The notes beneath the pieces were generated by a model. The model did not search any database and was not told where the DNA came from. It worked only from the letters and a program-made list of their open reading frames with translations. A DNA stretch of 64,000 nucleotides from Rhodanobacter sp. A1T4 (GTDB taxonomy: Bacteria > Pseudomonadota > Gammaproteobacteria > Xanthomonadales > Rhodanobacteraceae): NCBI RefSeq assembly GCF_014207185.1, contig NZ_JACHCP010000004.1, forward strand, positions 310,001 to 374,000, read 5' to 3'. Positions 54,224 through 63,559 of the stretch are shown here, piece after piece. Numbering within the stretch: the first letter of the stretch is position 1; the number at the start of each line of letters is the position of its first letter. A program made the translations under genes and the position numbers.

Positions 54224-55165
54224 ATGAATGCCTTTGAGCGTTTTCGTAATACAAGAATTCCACTGGCCCATGGGGTCGGAGCAATCCCTGCGGTCGGATT
54301 CGGTACGTTGATTCCAGATCGCATCGTGGCCAAGCAAGCCATCAAAGTCGCGTTGGAGGTCGGATTCCGACACCTCGATGGCGCGGAGGTCTACCGTAAC
54401 GAAGACGTGGTCGGCGATGCTATGCGAGAGGCTTTTGAAGCCGGGACGGTCAACCGAGAGGAGCTCTTCGTCACCACGAAGCTATGGAACAACAATCATC
54501 GTCCCGATCGAGTCAAAGCAGCCTTCGAAGCAAGCCTCCGTCGTCTTCAGCTCGACTACCTTGACTGCTATTTGATCCATACGCCCTTTGCCTTTCCGCC
54601 GGGCGACGAACAGCATCCGAGGAATGAACAGGATGAGCCGATCTATGACGCGGGGGTGACGCTGGTTGAGACGTGGCGGGCGATGGAGCGTCTCGTGGAT
54701 GAGGGAAGGTGCAGGGCCATCGGACTATCCGACATCACGCTGCCGAAGCTGAAAGAGATCGTCGCGGTGGCACGCATCAAGCCCGCCGTGGTGCAGGTCG
54801 AGTGCCATCCTTATCTTCCCGAGTGGGAGCTACTCGACTTTTGTCGGCAACATGGAATCGTGCTGCTTGCCTTCGCGCCATTGGGTCATGGCATGGAACC
54901 GAGAATAACGGACGACCCGGTGATCAAGGCCATCGCCCAACGTGTCGAGAAGACTCCGGCACAAGTGGCGCTGGCGTGGGCTGTGCAGCGCGGTACGGCA
55001 TTGCTCACCACGTCAACTAACCCCACGCATATCCGGGAGAATTTCGATATCTCCTTGCTGCCCGAAGACGCCATGCAGGAAATGCAAAATCGCATCACGA
55101 CGAGCATCCGATTGAACGCGGTGGTGGAGACCGGAGTGCCTGGATTTGTTCCGCGGCGCGGGTGA
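54224..55165 (+). CDS. Aldo/keto reductase
   Basis: A 313-residue NADPH-dependent carbonyl reductase with the AKR (beta/alpha)8 barrel. The catalytic tetrad is visible: Asp in FRHLDGAEVYRNED (with Tyr in the same stretch), Lys in LFVTTKLWNNNH and His in YLIHTPFAFP. Cofactor-binding segments include IGLSDITLPKL and the C-terminal TTSTNPTHIRENFD. Closest in style to aldehyde reductase/xylose-reductase-like AKRs. The ATG at 54224 has GAGAG ahead. Divergent TetR control suggests induction by a reactive aldehyde or ketone. Confidence 0.92.
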   Translation: MNAFERFRNTRIPLAHGVGAIPAVGFGTLIPDRIVAKQAIKVALEVGFRHLDGAEVYRNEDVVGDAMREAFEAGTVNREELFVTTKLWNNNHRPDRVKAAFEASLRRLQLDYLDCYLIHTPFAFPPGDEQHPRNEQDEPIYDAGVTLVETWRAMERLVDEGRCRAIGLSDITLPKLKEIVAVARIKPAVVQVECHPYLPEWELLDFCRQHGIVLLAFAPLGHGMEPRITDDPVIKAIAQRVEKTPAQVALAWAVQRGTALLTTSTNPTHIRENFDISLLPEDAMQEMQNRITTSIRLNAVVETGVPGFVPRRG

Positions 55166-55559
55166 ATGGGGTGAGATGGTGGGGTGCCGTGTGCTTCCGT
55201 AATGATCAGCGCAAGACAGTGCGCTACACCTAGAGCTACGGGTCTCCCTTATCTCTCTTGTGAATGCCGATATTCGATACAGAGAAGAACGAGTGCCTGA
55301 ATTTCAAGGAATACGTGAACGTGGTCAACTACTTGTTGAGGCACGAGCACAAATGATCATCGTTCGACACTTTGTTACAACTTATGCTTTACGAATAGAG
55401 ATCTGCGTATTGGCGTGGAGCCAGTCGAATAGCCCGAACCGAGCCGCGATGCTGCATTGAAGGTGTTCGGCGATAATGTTTTGTCAGTCATCAGAGTATG
55501 ACGTCGATTGCTCTGGCACGGCTGGACACAGGTTTAGAAAGCCAGCATGCGGTTTGGGG
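55166..55559. other. Gap between convergent reductase and TetR genes
   Basis: About 390 bases with lower GC than its surroundings. A 66-codon GTG frame (55260-55460) has no ribosome-binding site or motif. Nothing else recognised. Confidence 0.4.
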
Positions 55560-56198
55560 TCAGGCGGGCGACTGGAGTATTGCAGCAACGATGAGATGAG
55601 TTGCCTCAGCCGCGATTTTTTCCAGACTCTGTGGCTTGTCGCCCGGGGTGACTGAAGCGACAGCGAGTCCCCTGATCGCTCCAACAAGTGCAATTGCCGT
55701 CAAAGAGAAGTCTCGTTTCGGCGCTAGTTTGATTTTCGCCAAACGATTCGCTTCTTGCTTGATGAGCGAAGCGAACACGTTCAGAGCGGCCTGCCGATGA
55801 GCCTCCATAGCGGCGCTTACTCCCACTGATTCAATATGAGCGATGCGCGCCATACGTCTATCGGCCGTCATCGTCTTGAGATAGGCAGTGACACCTGCAC
55901 GGGCACGAGTCTTGAAATCCAAAGGGTCCGCCTTTGCTAAGGCGGACGCGGCGGCTTCAATCGCACGCACATTGATGTCGTCGTAAAGAGTGTGAAGTAA
56001 TTCTTCCTTGCTCCCGAACTCTTCATAGAAGTTTCGCGCAGAAATCCCAGCCATCGAGCAAAGCTGTTCTATGGAAGTGTTGCTATAGCCGTCACTGGCG
56101 AAGGCTTCCGTCGCCGCCTCGATCAGTTTGTCGCGGCGTTCAGTTCGGCGCTCGGCGGTCGTGCGACTCCGGTACCGACGGTTTTCTGCGTTATTCAC
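55560..56198 (-). CDS. TetR-family regulator
   Basis: A regulator of about 212 residues with an Arg-rich arm (RRYRSRTTAERRTERRDKLI), helix-turn-helix YSNTSIEQLCSMAGISARNF with YEEFGSKEELLHTLYDD, and a helical ligand domain. Start is uncertain: GTG 56198 is used here, while a TTG at 56240 adds 14 residues; neither has a good ribosome-binding site. It diverges from the secretory-lipase gene across about 500 bases and may control it. TTGGTA-N8-TACCAG-like symmetry at about 56267-56287 is a possible operator. Confidence 0.88.
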   Translation of the reverse strand: MNNAENRRYRSRTTAERRTERRDKLIEAATEAFASDGYSNTSIEQLCSMAGISARNFYEEFGSKEELLHTLYDDINVRAIEAAASALAKADPLDFKTRARAGVTAYLKTMTADRRMARIAHIESVGVSAAMEAHRQAALNVFASLIKQEANRLAKIKLAPKRDFSLTAIALVGAIRGLAVASVTPGDKPQSLEKIAAEATHLIVAAILQSPA

Positions 56199-56715
56199 CT
56201 TCAAAGGCGTGATCCATTTTTGTGGCAGTGCAGCTTGCAAAGCTACATCGTGAGCGTAACTTGCAAATTGGTATGGAGTCTTACCAGTTTAACGATGTCC
56301 AGTAGGCGGTCGTCCTGGGCATCGCATTGGTGAGTTCGGAGGGGCGTATGTATGACTGTTCGATTCGTGGCCATTTTAGCAGTAGCCCATGCGGTATCGA
56401 TTGCCTGTGGGCGACCGGCTGCCTGCGCAGTAACGGCTCCAACGACTGGAGCGGCCAGCCTTCTGTTGGATCCTTTGAGTCTCTCGCATGGTATGGGGGG
56501 TGCAGCCGATCATCTCGTCAGAATTTTCCTCTTTACAGAAATACCTCGATACAGCACCGCAGAAGTGGCTTAAGCCGCGTCGTTGTGTCGATGACACTTG
56601 TCGTGATGACGTCGGTCGTTGTGTCAGCCATTCGGTCGACTGCTCGCGGTAGAGGCTTGTGTGTCACCACACTGCAGTCTGGGGTTTTAATGCAAATGGC
56701 AATGGGAGTAGTGCG
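56199..56715. other. Long divergent region between TetR and the lipase gene
   Basis: About 500 bases. A 73-codon frame at 56352-56573 has a strong GGAGGGG site seven bases ahead and a signal-like N terminus (MTVRFVAILAVAHAVSIACG), but no family; it may be a small exported peptide or a relic. Otherwise promoter sequence for both flanking genes is expected; none is unambiguous. Confidence 0.35.
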
Positions 56716-58140
56716 ATGAAGAAAGCAAGCTTTATGGCAGGGGCACTGGCGTTGGTTTTCACCTTGACAGGTGCCATCACCAGTTCCGTCAGGGCGCAGA
56801 CTATTGTTCCGCCACCGAACCGCGATCCGTTCTATGTTCCACCGGCCGGTTACGCATCTTTGCCGAACGGGATGATACTCAGCGATCGCACGATCAATGC
56901 GGAATATCTGCTGCCGTTTCTATCTACAAATGTCACCAATCAGTTGGGCAGTGCAGGCGCGGCGCTCCTGCCCGCAATCAGCACATTGCAGAACCTGAAG
57001 ATCAATGCCTATCAGGTGCTGTACAAATCCACAGATTCCAATAACCAGCCGGTGGCCGAAGTGGTGACTATTCTGGTTCCTCAGGAAACGTGGAGCGGCA
57101 GTGGCACGCGTCCGTTGGTCGCCTTCGAGAGTGCCGAGGATTCAGTGTCGAACATATGCGAACCGTCGTATACCCTTCGTGCGGGACTACTGGGGCAACC
57201 AGCTAGCCAGGCATCGGGCAGCCAACTTGACATGTTACTTGGGTTGATTCCATTGACCGAAGGCTACGCGGTCGCGATTGCCGACTATGAAGGGCCGCAA
57301 TCGGAATGGCTCGCTGGTGCACAGGCGGGACATGCCGTGCTCGATGGTATCCGCGCAGCATTGCATTACGCGCCAGACGGATTGTCGTCTACGACACCGG
57401 TTGGTCTCTCTGGCTACTCGGGTGGTGGTGGGGCGGCGGGCTGGGCAGCAGCTTTGAGGCAGGTTTATGCGCCGGAGTTGAACATCGTTGGTGCAACGGT
57501 GGGTGCGGCGTCCAATTCCGATCTTAGCGTCGTGTATAAGGCCAACGATGGCACCCTGGAGGAGGGCATACTGCCGCAGGCAGTGGTCGGTCTGTCGCGT
57601 GCTTACCCCAATGCAGGGGTCGCGCAATATTTCAATGCCGCAGGCAATCAGTTGCTAGCGGCGGCGGCCAATCAGAACCAGTGCCTCATCACGCAGGCCA
57701 TCACCTTCGCTTTCGACGGACCACTTGAGAATTACACGATTAATCCGAGTGTCAATTTGGTGAATTCCCCGCCAGGCGGCATTCTTTTTCCTGTTAACAG
57801 CCTTGTCGATCAACCGCTCGTACCGGATATGCCGATCCTCAACTATAACGATGAGTTCGATGGATTCGTGCCGGTGACCGGAGATAACGAAGTCGCACTG
57901 AAGTACTGCAAGGCGGGCGCCAATGTGGAAGTGATGCGCACTTCGACACCGTTGCCGTTTTCAAATGGCACTCCGGTTGGCGTCGTCGTGCATGGGATCG
58001 CCGCGATCGAGGGTGCGTTGCCAGCACTGCATTATCTTACCAATCGGTTCAAGGGTTTGCCGCCGCGTAATGACTGCCCATACCCGGTCCTGTGGTCGGT
58101 GAACGACGGAATGCCTTACCAGGCGCTCAATACGCAGTGA
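56716..58140 (+). CDS. Secretory lipase family (LIP) protein
   Basis: A 474-residue exported esterase/lipase with a signal peptide (about 1-31, ending VRA). The nucleophile is Ser235 in LSGYSGGGGAAGWAA. DYEGPQSEWLAGAQAGHAVL with IRAALHYAP is characteristic of the secretory lipase family (PF03583) known from Candida lipases and actinobacterial enzymes. The acid is in YNDEFDGFVP and the His in VVVHGIAAIEG. GGGAG precedes the ATG. The phyletic pattern of the family and the neighbouring foreign-looking genes hint at acquisition by transfer. Confidence 0.87.
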   Translation: MKKASFMAGALALVFTLTGAITSSVRAQTIVPPPNRDPFYVPPAGYASLPNGMILSDRTINAEYLLPFLSTNVTNQLGSAGAALLPAISTLQNLKINAYQVLYKSTDSNNQPVAEVVTILVPQETWSGSGTRPLVAFESAEDSVSNICEPSYTLRAGLLGQPASQASGSQLDMLLGLIPLTEGYAVAIADYEGPQSEWLAGAQAGHAVLDGIRAALHYAPDGLSSTTPVGLSGYSGGGGAAGWAAALRQVYAPELNIVGATVGAASNSDLSVVYKANDGTLEEGILPQAVVGLSRAYPNAGVAQYFNAAGNQLLAAAANQNQCLITQAITFAFDGPLENYTINPSVNLVNSPPGGILFPVNSLVDQPLVPDMPILNYNDEFDGFVPVTGDNEVALKYCKAGANVEVMRTSTPLPFSNGTPVGVVVHGIAAIEGALPALHYLTNRFKGLPPRNDCPYPVLWSVNDGMPYQALNTQ

Positions 58141-58318
58141 TGGCGAAGCATTGATAGAGCCGTAGCCAGCTCGCCCTGCTCACAGTTGCTGTAATTGCTG
58201 CGGGCAGGGCGGTTATTGGTGTGCCAGTGTCGACTCCCCATAAACTCACGTTCGTTGCGTGGTCGATGATCGCGTACGTGGCATATCGGCGCATTGGCAA
58301 CTTTGTTTTATTTTCGGC

Positions 58319-58444
58319 GGCCTGAAGCCAGAGTGTAGTGTCCTCGTTCATCCACGCATCGCGGCGTTCGTTGCTACGGACGATCATCGGAAACCAGCTG
58401 TGGCCGATCTCGTGCTCAATCAGCGCATGAAGATCACTGCCCGA
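58319..58444 (-). pseudogene. Fragment of an M1-family metallopeptidase (zinc-binding core only)
   Basis: The minus strand encodes ALIEHEIGHSWFPMIVRSNE followed by RRDAWMNED, which is the HExxH zinc site and the following Trp/Pro/Met and SNERR-AWM-E stretch of M1 aminopeptidases. Similarity stops on both sides. No N-terminal domain lies upstream (the YjfF gene begins within 55 bases), and downstream the frame continues without M1 resemblance (to 58127). It is therefore a relic. The 3' end of an apparently intact M1 gene lies at 63868-64000. Confidence 0.8.
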
Positions 58445-58496
58445 CATCAGATAGCTATTCCTCTTTTCGGAGGCGCATGCCGAAGGAGCACCCGAT

Positions 58497-59495
58497 TTAC
58501 AGGCGCTGCGACCGTGAAAGTACCGTCTGGATAACGACGACAATCGCCAGGAATACACCGGAAACCACGGCCTGCACGGACGAGTTGAGTGAACCGACCT
58601 GATTGATCATGTTCTGGATGACGCTCAGCAGCAGCACGCCGGCGAGCGTTCCCACCAGGCTTCCGCGCCCACCGACAAGCAGCGTTCCGCCGATGACCAC
58701 CGCCGAGATTGCGCTGAGTTCGAGGCCGACTCCGACTATCGGCACTCCCGAGGACGAATATCCTGCGTTCAGCGCGCCTGCGACGCCGGCGCACAGCCCG
58801 CTCACGATGTACACGCTGAGCTTGACCCGCGCGACGGGAAGGCCCATGAATATCGATGCGCTTTCTGAACCGCCGACCGCGAAGATCGACTGGCCCGCGC
58901 GCGTTCGGCTGAGCGCCAGCGTGCCGAGGATCACGCCAACCAAGGCCACGATGACCGTCCAGTGGATGCCGAAAATACCGTCTTGACCGACGGCAGTGAA
59001 TGCTGGGTTCTTGATCAGCGGCGTCGTGGATCCGCCGTTGGTAACGGCAAGAACCAGCCCGCGCACGGCGAGCAATCCAGCCAGCGTCACGATGAAAGGT
59101 GCCATCTTTCCGTACGCGACGAGCAGCCCCTGAAACAGTCCGATCATGCCGCAGACGACGAGGGGAAGAACGACTGCGCCCACAATGCCCCAGCTCGAAC
59201 CATAGGCCGCGAGCACGCCACCGAGCGCGAACATCGAGCCGACCGAGAGATCGATGCCCCCGGTGAGAATGACGAAGGTCATTCCGACAGCGACGATCAG
59301 AGGAAAAGATGATTGCGTAAGAATGTTGCTGAGGTTGCTGAACGTCAGGAAGGTGGGAAAGGAGAAGGCACCAACCACGAGAAGAACGACGAGCGCCACC
59401 GCGGCGCCGTAGCTCTGCAGCACACTGGCGATGAGCTCCCGACGCGCCCGGTTGTCGACGGCTGGCTTGACGCTCTGTTCAATCGCGACGGTCAT
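58497..59495 (-). CDS. yjfF: Sugar ABC transporter permease, YjfF type
   Basis: A 332-residue inner-membrane permease of the ribose/galactofuranose (BPD_transp_2) family with 8-10 helices. Signature segments are TFVILTGGIDLSVGSMFALG, VVCGMIGLFQGLLVAYGKM and VVIGGTLLVGGRGSLVGTLAG. It is the last gene of the ytfQ-ytfR-ytfT-yjfF order, and its ATG overlaps the previous permease by four bases. With YtfT it should form a heterodimeric channel. It ends 50 bases from the M1 peptidase relic, marking the edge of the cassette. Confidence 0.92.
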   Translation of the reverse strand: MTVAIEQSVKPAVDNRARRELIASVLQSYGAAVALVVLLVVGAFSFPTFLTFSNLSNILTQSSFPLIVAVGMTFVILTGGIDLSVGSMFALGGVLAAYGSSWGIVGAVVLPLVVCGMIGLFQGLLVAYGKMAPFIVTLAGLLAVRGLVLAVTNGGSTTPLIKNPAFTAVGQDGIFGIHWTVIVALVGVILGTLALSRTRAGQSIFAVGGSESASIFMGLPVARVKLSVYIVSGLCAGVAGALNAGYSSSGVPIVGVGLELSAISAVVIGGTLLVGGRGSLVGTLAGVLLLSVIQNMINQVGSLNSSVQAVVSGVFLAIVVVIQTVLSRSQRL

Positions 59496-60460
59496 CGGAC
59501 GGCCAGCCTTCCACGTTGGATATAGACAGCGAAGAGGATGATGATGGCCTGGGCGATTTGCGAATAGGCATCCGGCACATTGTGCTGGTTCAGTGTGGCG
59601 CTGATGAACTGCAGCAGGGCGGCACCGGCGATCGTACCGATGACCTTCACCTGGCCGCCGGTCAGCGGGGTTCCACCGACGACGACAGCCGTAATCGCCG
59701 ACAGCTCAATCAAGTTGCCGAGCGTCGACGGCACGGATGCTCCGAGGCGCGCGGTGCCGATGATTCCGGCGATCGCTGCAAGCACAGCACAGAGTATGTA
59801 GACCATGAGAAGGATGCGCTTGACCGGTAAACCGGAGAGCTCTGCCGCCCGGCGGCTTCCACCGATCGCGATCAGCTGCTTGCCGAAGGTCGTGCGATTC
59901 ACCAGCACCGCGATCAGCAGAACGGCCACGACGGCAATGATCATGCTGCAGGGAATGCCGACGACAGTGCCGCGTCCGATCGCCAGGATTGTCGGATCCG
60001 TGATCGATACCAGTTGCTCATGGGCGATGAGCAGGGCGATTCCACGCCCGGTCACCATGAGCGAGAGCGTCGCGACGATGGGTTGCACACCGATGAAGGC
60101 CACGAGCGATCCGTTGATCACGCCGACGAGTCCGCCGACAACGATCGCGATCATCACCACCGGAATCAGCCCGTAGCCGATATAGAGCGGCATGACCGCC
60201 GCGGCAAGCGCCATCACGCCACCGACAGAAAGGTCGATGCCCTCGGTTCCGATGACGAGCGCCATGCCAAGCGCGACGATCAACGCGGGAACGACCTGCA
60301 CGAACTGGGTACGGAAATTTCCGATGTTGAAGAAGTTCGGTGTGAAGAAGAAGTTGTAGAGCAGCAGCACAATGATGGCGAGATAGACGCCGTAGGTTTG
60401 GAGGATGCCGAGCCCTACTCCGCGCGTTGGCAGCGAGACCGTCATGGTCTGTTCGGTCAT
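59492..60460 (-). CDS. ytfT: Sugar ABC transporter permease, YtfT type
   Basis: A 322-residue permease, paralogous to the next gene, with ALGMALVIGTEGIDLSVGGV, GGLVGVINGSLVAFIGVQP, TLSLMVTGRGIALLIAHEQL and VVVGGTPLTGGQVKVIGTIA. The GIDLSVG loop is the shared signature of this permease family. ATG overlaps the ATPase stop (60457-60460). Partner of the YjfF-type permease. Confidence 0.92.
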   Translation of the reverse strand: MTEQTMTVSLPTRGVGLGILQTYGVYLAIIVLLLYNFFFTPNFFNIGNFRTQFVQVVPALIVALGMALVIGTEGIDLSVGGVMALAAAVMPLYIGYGLIPVVMIAIVVGGLVGVINGSLVAFIGVQPIVATLSLMVTGRGIALLIAHEQLVSITDPTILAIGRGTVVGIPCSMIIAVVAVLLIAVLVNRTTFGKQLIAIGGSRRAAELSGLPVKRILLMVYILCAVLAAIAGIIGTARLGASVPSTLGNLIELSAITAVVVGGTPLTGGQVKVIGTIAGAALLQFISATLNQHNVPDAYSQIAQAIIILFAVYIQRGRLAVR

Positions 60461-62013
60461 TCGTTCACTCCGGCAAGAGCCGCAAGCAGATGCTCCTCGT
60501 CGACATCGGCGCCCTGCAGTTCGGTTTCAATGGATCCGTCGCGCAGAACGATGACGCGGCCCGAACCCTCGACCACTTCCTCGACCTCTGAGGAAACCAG
60601 CACGATCGCCAATCCCTCGCGTGCGAGTTCGTCGATGAGCGCCTGCACCTCGGCTTTTGCACCCACGTCGATGCCGCGGGTCGGTTCGTCCAGCAGAAGG
60701 ACCTTCGGGCGCATGGCGAGCCAGCGCGCGATCATCACCTTCTGCTGGTTGCCGCCGGAGAGTTCCGACACGATCTGGTCGGGTGAGGATGCCTTGATGT
60801 GCAACCTCTTCATGAAGACCTCGACCACGGCATCCTGATTGCGCCGTGAGGAAAATCCGGCGTGAGAGAGTCGCGGAAGGGCGGCAAGAACGATGTTGTC
60901 GCGAACGGAAAGGTTCGGAACGATCCCCTCGGCCTTGCGGTCTTCCGGAAGCATCACGATGCCGGCGCGGATGGCCGCCGGCACCGAGCCACTGCGTACG
61001 GGCTTGCCGTCCACGGTCACCCGGCCGCGATCGAGCTGCATCACACCGGCGATCGCCTTGAGGGTTTCGGATCGCCCGGAGCCGAGCAGACCGCCCAGTC
61101 CAACGACCTCACCCGGCCTGATCTGCATGTCCACACCGTCGATCTGATGCCTGCGACTGAGATCCTCCGCTACGAGAACCGGCGGCGCCGTACTTGCGTT
61201 GGTCGCGCTGAAAGCGGTGCTTCCGCTTCTCCTGACTTTCTCGACCGACCGGCCGAGCATGAGCGAAACAAGTTCAACTCGCGGTATGTCTGAGAGTTGG
61301 CCGACGCGCACGACTGCCCCGTCGCGCAGGATGACGATGCGCTCGGCGACGCGGTAGATCTCATCCATTCGGTGACTCACGTAGACGATCGCGATGCCTT
61401 GCTCCCGCAGCAGTGACACGACCGAGAAAAGTGTCTCGACCTCGCGCGCTTCGAGCGATGATGTCGGTTCGTCCATGATGACGATGCGCGCATTGATACT
61501 GACCGATCGGGCGAGGGCCACCATCTGCTGGACGCCGAGCGCGAGGCTGCGAAGCGGCTTGCGAACATCCACGTCGATGCCGTAGACGTCCAGCAGTCCG
61601 CGGGCGTCAGCGACCATCTTGGTGAAGTCGATGAGTCCGAAGCGGTTGCGCGGTTCGCGTCCGAGAAAAATATTCTGTGCGACCGACATCAGCGGAATCA
61701 GGTTGACTTCCTGGTAGATGGTCGAGATCCCGGCTCGCTGAGCATCGAGCGGGCGGGCGAACTTTGCGATCGATCCGCCAAGCAGCAACTCGCCCTCGTC
61801 CGGCTGGTAAACGCCGGTCAATACCTTGATCAGGGTGGATTTTCCAGCGCCGTTCTCGCCCATCAGTGCGAGACTTTCGCCCGGTCGCACCGCGAAGTCC
61901 ACGGAGCGCAGTGCGGTCACACCGGCAAAACGTTTCGTGACGCCACGCGCCTCGAGTACCGGTGCTTCGACTGAACCCGGTAACGGCGCCGTGGTCGGCG
62001 GCTCGATCGTCAC
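60457..62013 (-). CDS. ytfR: Sugar ABC transporter ATPase with two nucleotide-binding domains, YtfR type
   Basis: A 518-residue tandem ABC ATPase of the carbohydrate-uptake CUT2 class. The first domain is intact: Walker A GENGAGKSTL, Q-loop STIYQEVNL, signature LALGVQQMVALARS (a degenerate form usual in CUT2 N-domains), Walker B RIVIMDEPTSSLEAREVE and the switch His in VYVSHRMDEI. The second domain has a shortened Walker A region (LLGSGRSETLKAIAG), signature LSGGNQQKVMIARW and Walker B VLLLDEPTRGIDVGAK, as usual for the class. GTG start at 62013 with GAGAGG ahead. 63 bases downstream of the binding-protein gene. Confidence 0.93.
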   Translation of the reverse strand: MTIEPPTTAPLPGSVEAPVLEARGVTKRFAGVTALRSVDFAVRPGESLALMGENGAGKSTLIKVLTGVYQPDEGELLLGGSIAKFARPLDAQRAGISTIYQEVNLIPLMSVAQNIFLGREPRNRFGLIDFTKMVADARGLLDVYGIDVDVRKPLRSLALGVQQMVALARSVSINARIVIMDEPTSSLEAREVETLFSVVSLLREQGIAIVYVSHRMDEIYRVAERIVILRDGAVVRVGQLSDIPRVELVSLMLGRSVEKVRRSGSTAFSATNASTAPPVLVAEDLSRRHQIDGVDMQIRPGEVVGLGGLLGSGRSETLKAIAGVMQLDRGRVTVDGKPVRSGSVPAAIRAGIVMLPEDRKAEGIVPNLSVRDNIVLAALPRLSHAGFSSRRNQDAVVEVFMKRLHIKASSPDQIVSELSGGNQQKVMIARWLAMRPKVLLLDEPTRGIDVGAKAEVQALIDELAREGLAIVLVSSEVEEVVEGSGRVIVLRDGSIETELQGADVDEEHLLAALAGVNE

Positions 62014-62076
62014 GATGCTTGCCTCTCTTCACATCCAGTGGGCGCCGGACCAGCCGACGTCGCGCGCGCGTGGTTC

Positions 62077-63168
62077 TTAGAAGGCCGAATTCACGCTCTT
62101 GGCCGCGTTCGACGAATCGTATTGCGTGTCGTCAATAACGATGTTCTGACTGACAGGGGATCCAGAGAGAAACGTCTTGAGCGTGGCGAATGCGAGCGGT
62201 CCGAAACGCGGGTTGGATTCGATCACACCGTTGTAGGCCCCGGCGACGATTTGCGAGACGGCATTCCTGGTTCCGTCGACAGAATAGATCTGGATGTCCT
62301 TGCCTGGGCTCTTGCCGGCGGCGATGATCGCGGCTTGGGCTCCAAGACCCATCTCATCGTTCTCGGCGTAGATGACCGAAATTTCCGGGTGCGCCTGCAA
62401 CAGCTGCTCGGTCACTGACTGGGCGGTCGAGCGGTCGAAGTTGCCGGTTTGCTGCGCCACGATCTTGATCGCGGGTGCCTTCGCAGCCATCTCGTCGACA
62501 AAACCCTTCGTGCGGCCGGTCGTCACACCGTTACCGGAGGCCCCAAGCAGGATGCCGACATTGCCCTTGCCCTGGGTCCCGGTGATCAGCTGGTCTGCCG
62601 CGCGCTTGCCTTGCTCGACGAAGTCTGATCCGAGGAACGAAACATAGTCCTTGCACGCGGTGGCGTTCAACTGGCGATCGATAGTGAGCACCGGAATGTT
62701 CTTCGCGCGGGCGACAGAAAGCGCCGGCTCGAGTCCATCGGAATTGAGCGGCGCAACGATGAGAACCTGTGAACCCTGCGAAATCAGATCCTGGATGTCG
62801 GAGATTTGCTTGGACAACGTCGACTGCGCGTTGGTCTTGATAAAGCGCTTTACTCCGATCCTGGCGGCCTCGTCGGTAATCGACTTGGTTTCGGCGATGC
62901 GAAATGGGTTGTCTTCCTTCTCCGATTGCGAGAAACCGACGACCGCATCCTTCAGATCAATCTTTTGGCCGTGGTAATCAGAGAGGGAACAGGTCGGACC
63001 GCTCGAGGCCTTGACCGTCTGCTTGGTGTCTGCCGAGTCCGCCCCGGACCCGGACGCAGGCGTTCCGGTGTTCGTACAGCCAGTGAGGGAGAGCCCAACC
63101 GTGGCCATGAATGCCAGGGTTCCGATGATCGATGTGACCCGAGGGCCTTGAGTTGTGTTCTTCAACAT
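62077..63168 (-). CDS. ytfQ: Sugar-binding lipoprotein of the ABC transporter, YtfQ type
   Basis: A 363-residue type I periplasmic-binding protein of the ribose/galactofuranose group. The core shows VGFSQSEKEDNPFRIAETKS, LIVAPLNSDGLEPALSVARA, VLTIDRQLNATACKDYVSFL, ILLGASGNGVTTGRTKGFVD, VIYAENDEMGLGAQAAI and YSVDGTRNAV, close to YtfQ. The leader ends in a lipobox LSLTGC, followed by a Gly/Ser/Ala/Asp/Thr linker. Binding proteins anchored this way are usual in Gram-positive bacteria, whereas E. coli YtfQ is a soluble periplasmic protein. The residue after Cys is Thr, not the Asp inner-membrane retention signal. Likely ligand galactofuranose or a related sugar. Confidence 0.9.
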   Translation of the reverse strand: MLKNTTQGPRVTSIIGTLAFMATVGLSLTGCTNTGTPASGSGADSADTKQTVKASSGPTCSLSDYHGQKIDLKDAVVGFSQSEKEDNPFRIAETKSITDEAARIGVKRFIKTNAQSTLSKQISDIQDLISQGSQVLIVAPLNSDGLEPALSVARAKNIPVLTIDRQLNATACKDYVSFLGSDFVEQGKRAADQLITGTQGKGNVGILLGASGNGVTTGRTKGFVDEMAAKAPAIKIVAQQTGNFDRSTAQSVTEQLLQAHPEISVIYAENDEMGLGAQAAIIAAGKSPGKDIQIYSVDGTRNAVSQIVAGAYNGVIESNPRFGPLAFATLKTFLSGSPVSQNIVIDDTQYDSSNAAKSVNSAF

Positions 63169-63559
63169 AAGCTGTCCAACCTCATTATTAGAGATGTAGT
63201 TGCTTGTGAGACACGAACTTGCGCGGTGGTTGCAATAGTTCTCGATCCCACCATTCTCAATAAAACAACGCTTTAATTACACGAGTCACTTAAACCTTAG
63301 CGATTGGTTTCATTGCGCGTAATGTTCATTACCGAGTGTTGCTAAATGGTGTTCAAAAGTCTATTCGGTATTTTCGCAATATTCACATCCATGCCTATTC
63401 TGGACAACGCATCGATTTCGACTAAGGCCGCTCCGCATCCGTCACCAGGTGGATGATGCCGGTCGCTGGCACTGCCAGAATGACCGTTCGTGCCCCAACT
63501 TTGAATGTGATACGCGAGCGCGATGAGGCGATCAATGGATGCAGCCGTCTCGCGTTCAG
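63169..63559. other. AT-richer region upstream of the sugar transporter
   Basis: About 390 bases, visibly richer in A and T than the surrounding genes between 63230 and 63400. It should contain the ytfQ promoter; TTGAGA and CTATTG, read on the minus strand near 63260-63230, are possible -35/-10 elements. A minus-strand 89-codon frame (63342-63611) has no recognised similarity. Confidence 0.4.

Noticed and set aside
58127-58558. 143-codon frame as a small intact peptidase
   Set aside because: Only the central 42 or so residues resemble an M1 zinc site; both ends lack the flanking domains needed for a working enzyme, so it is listed as a relic.
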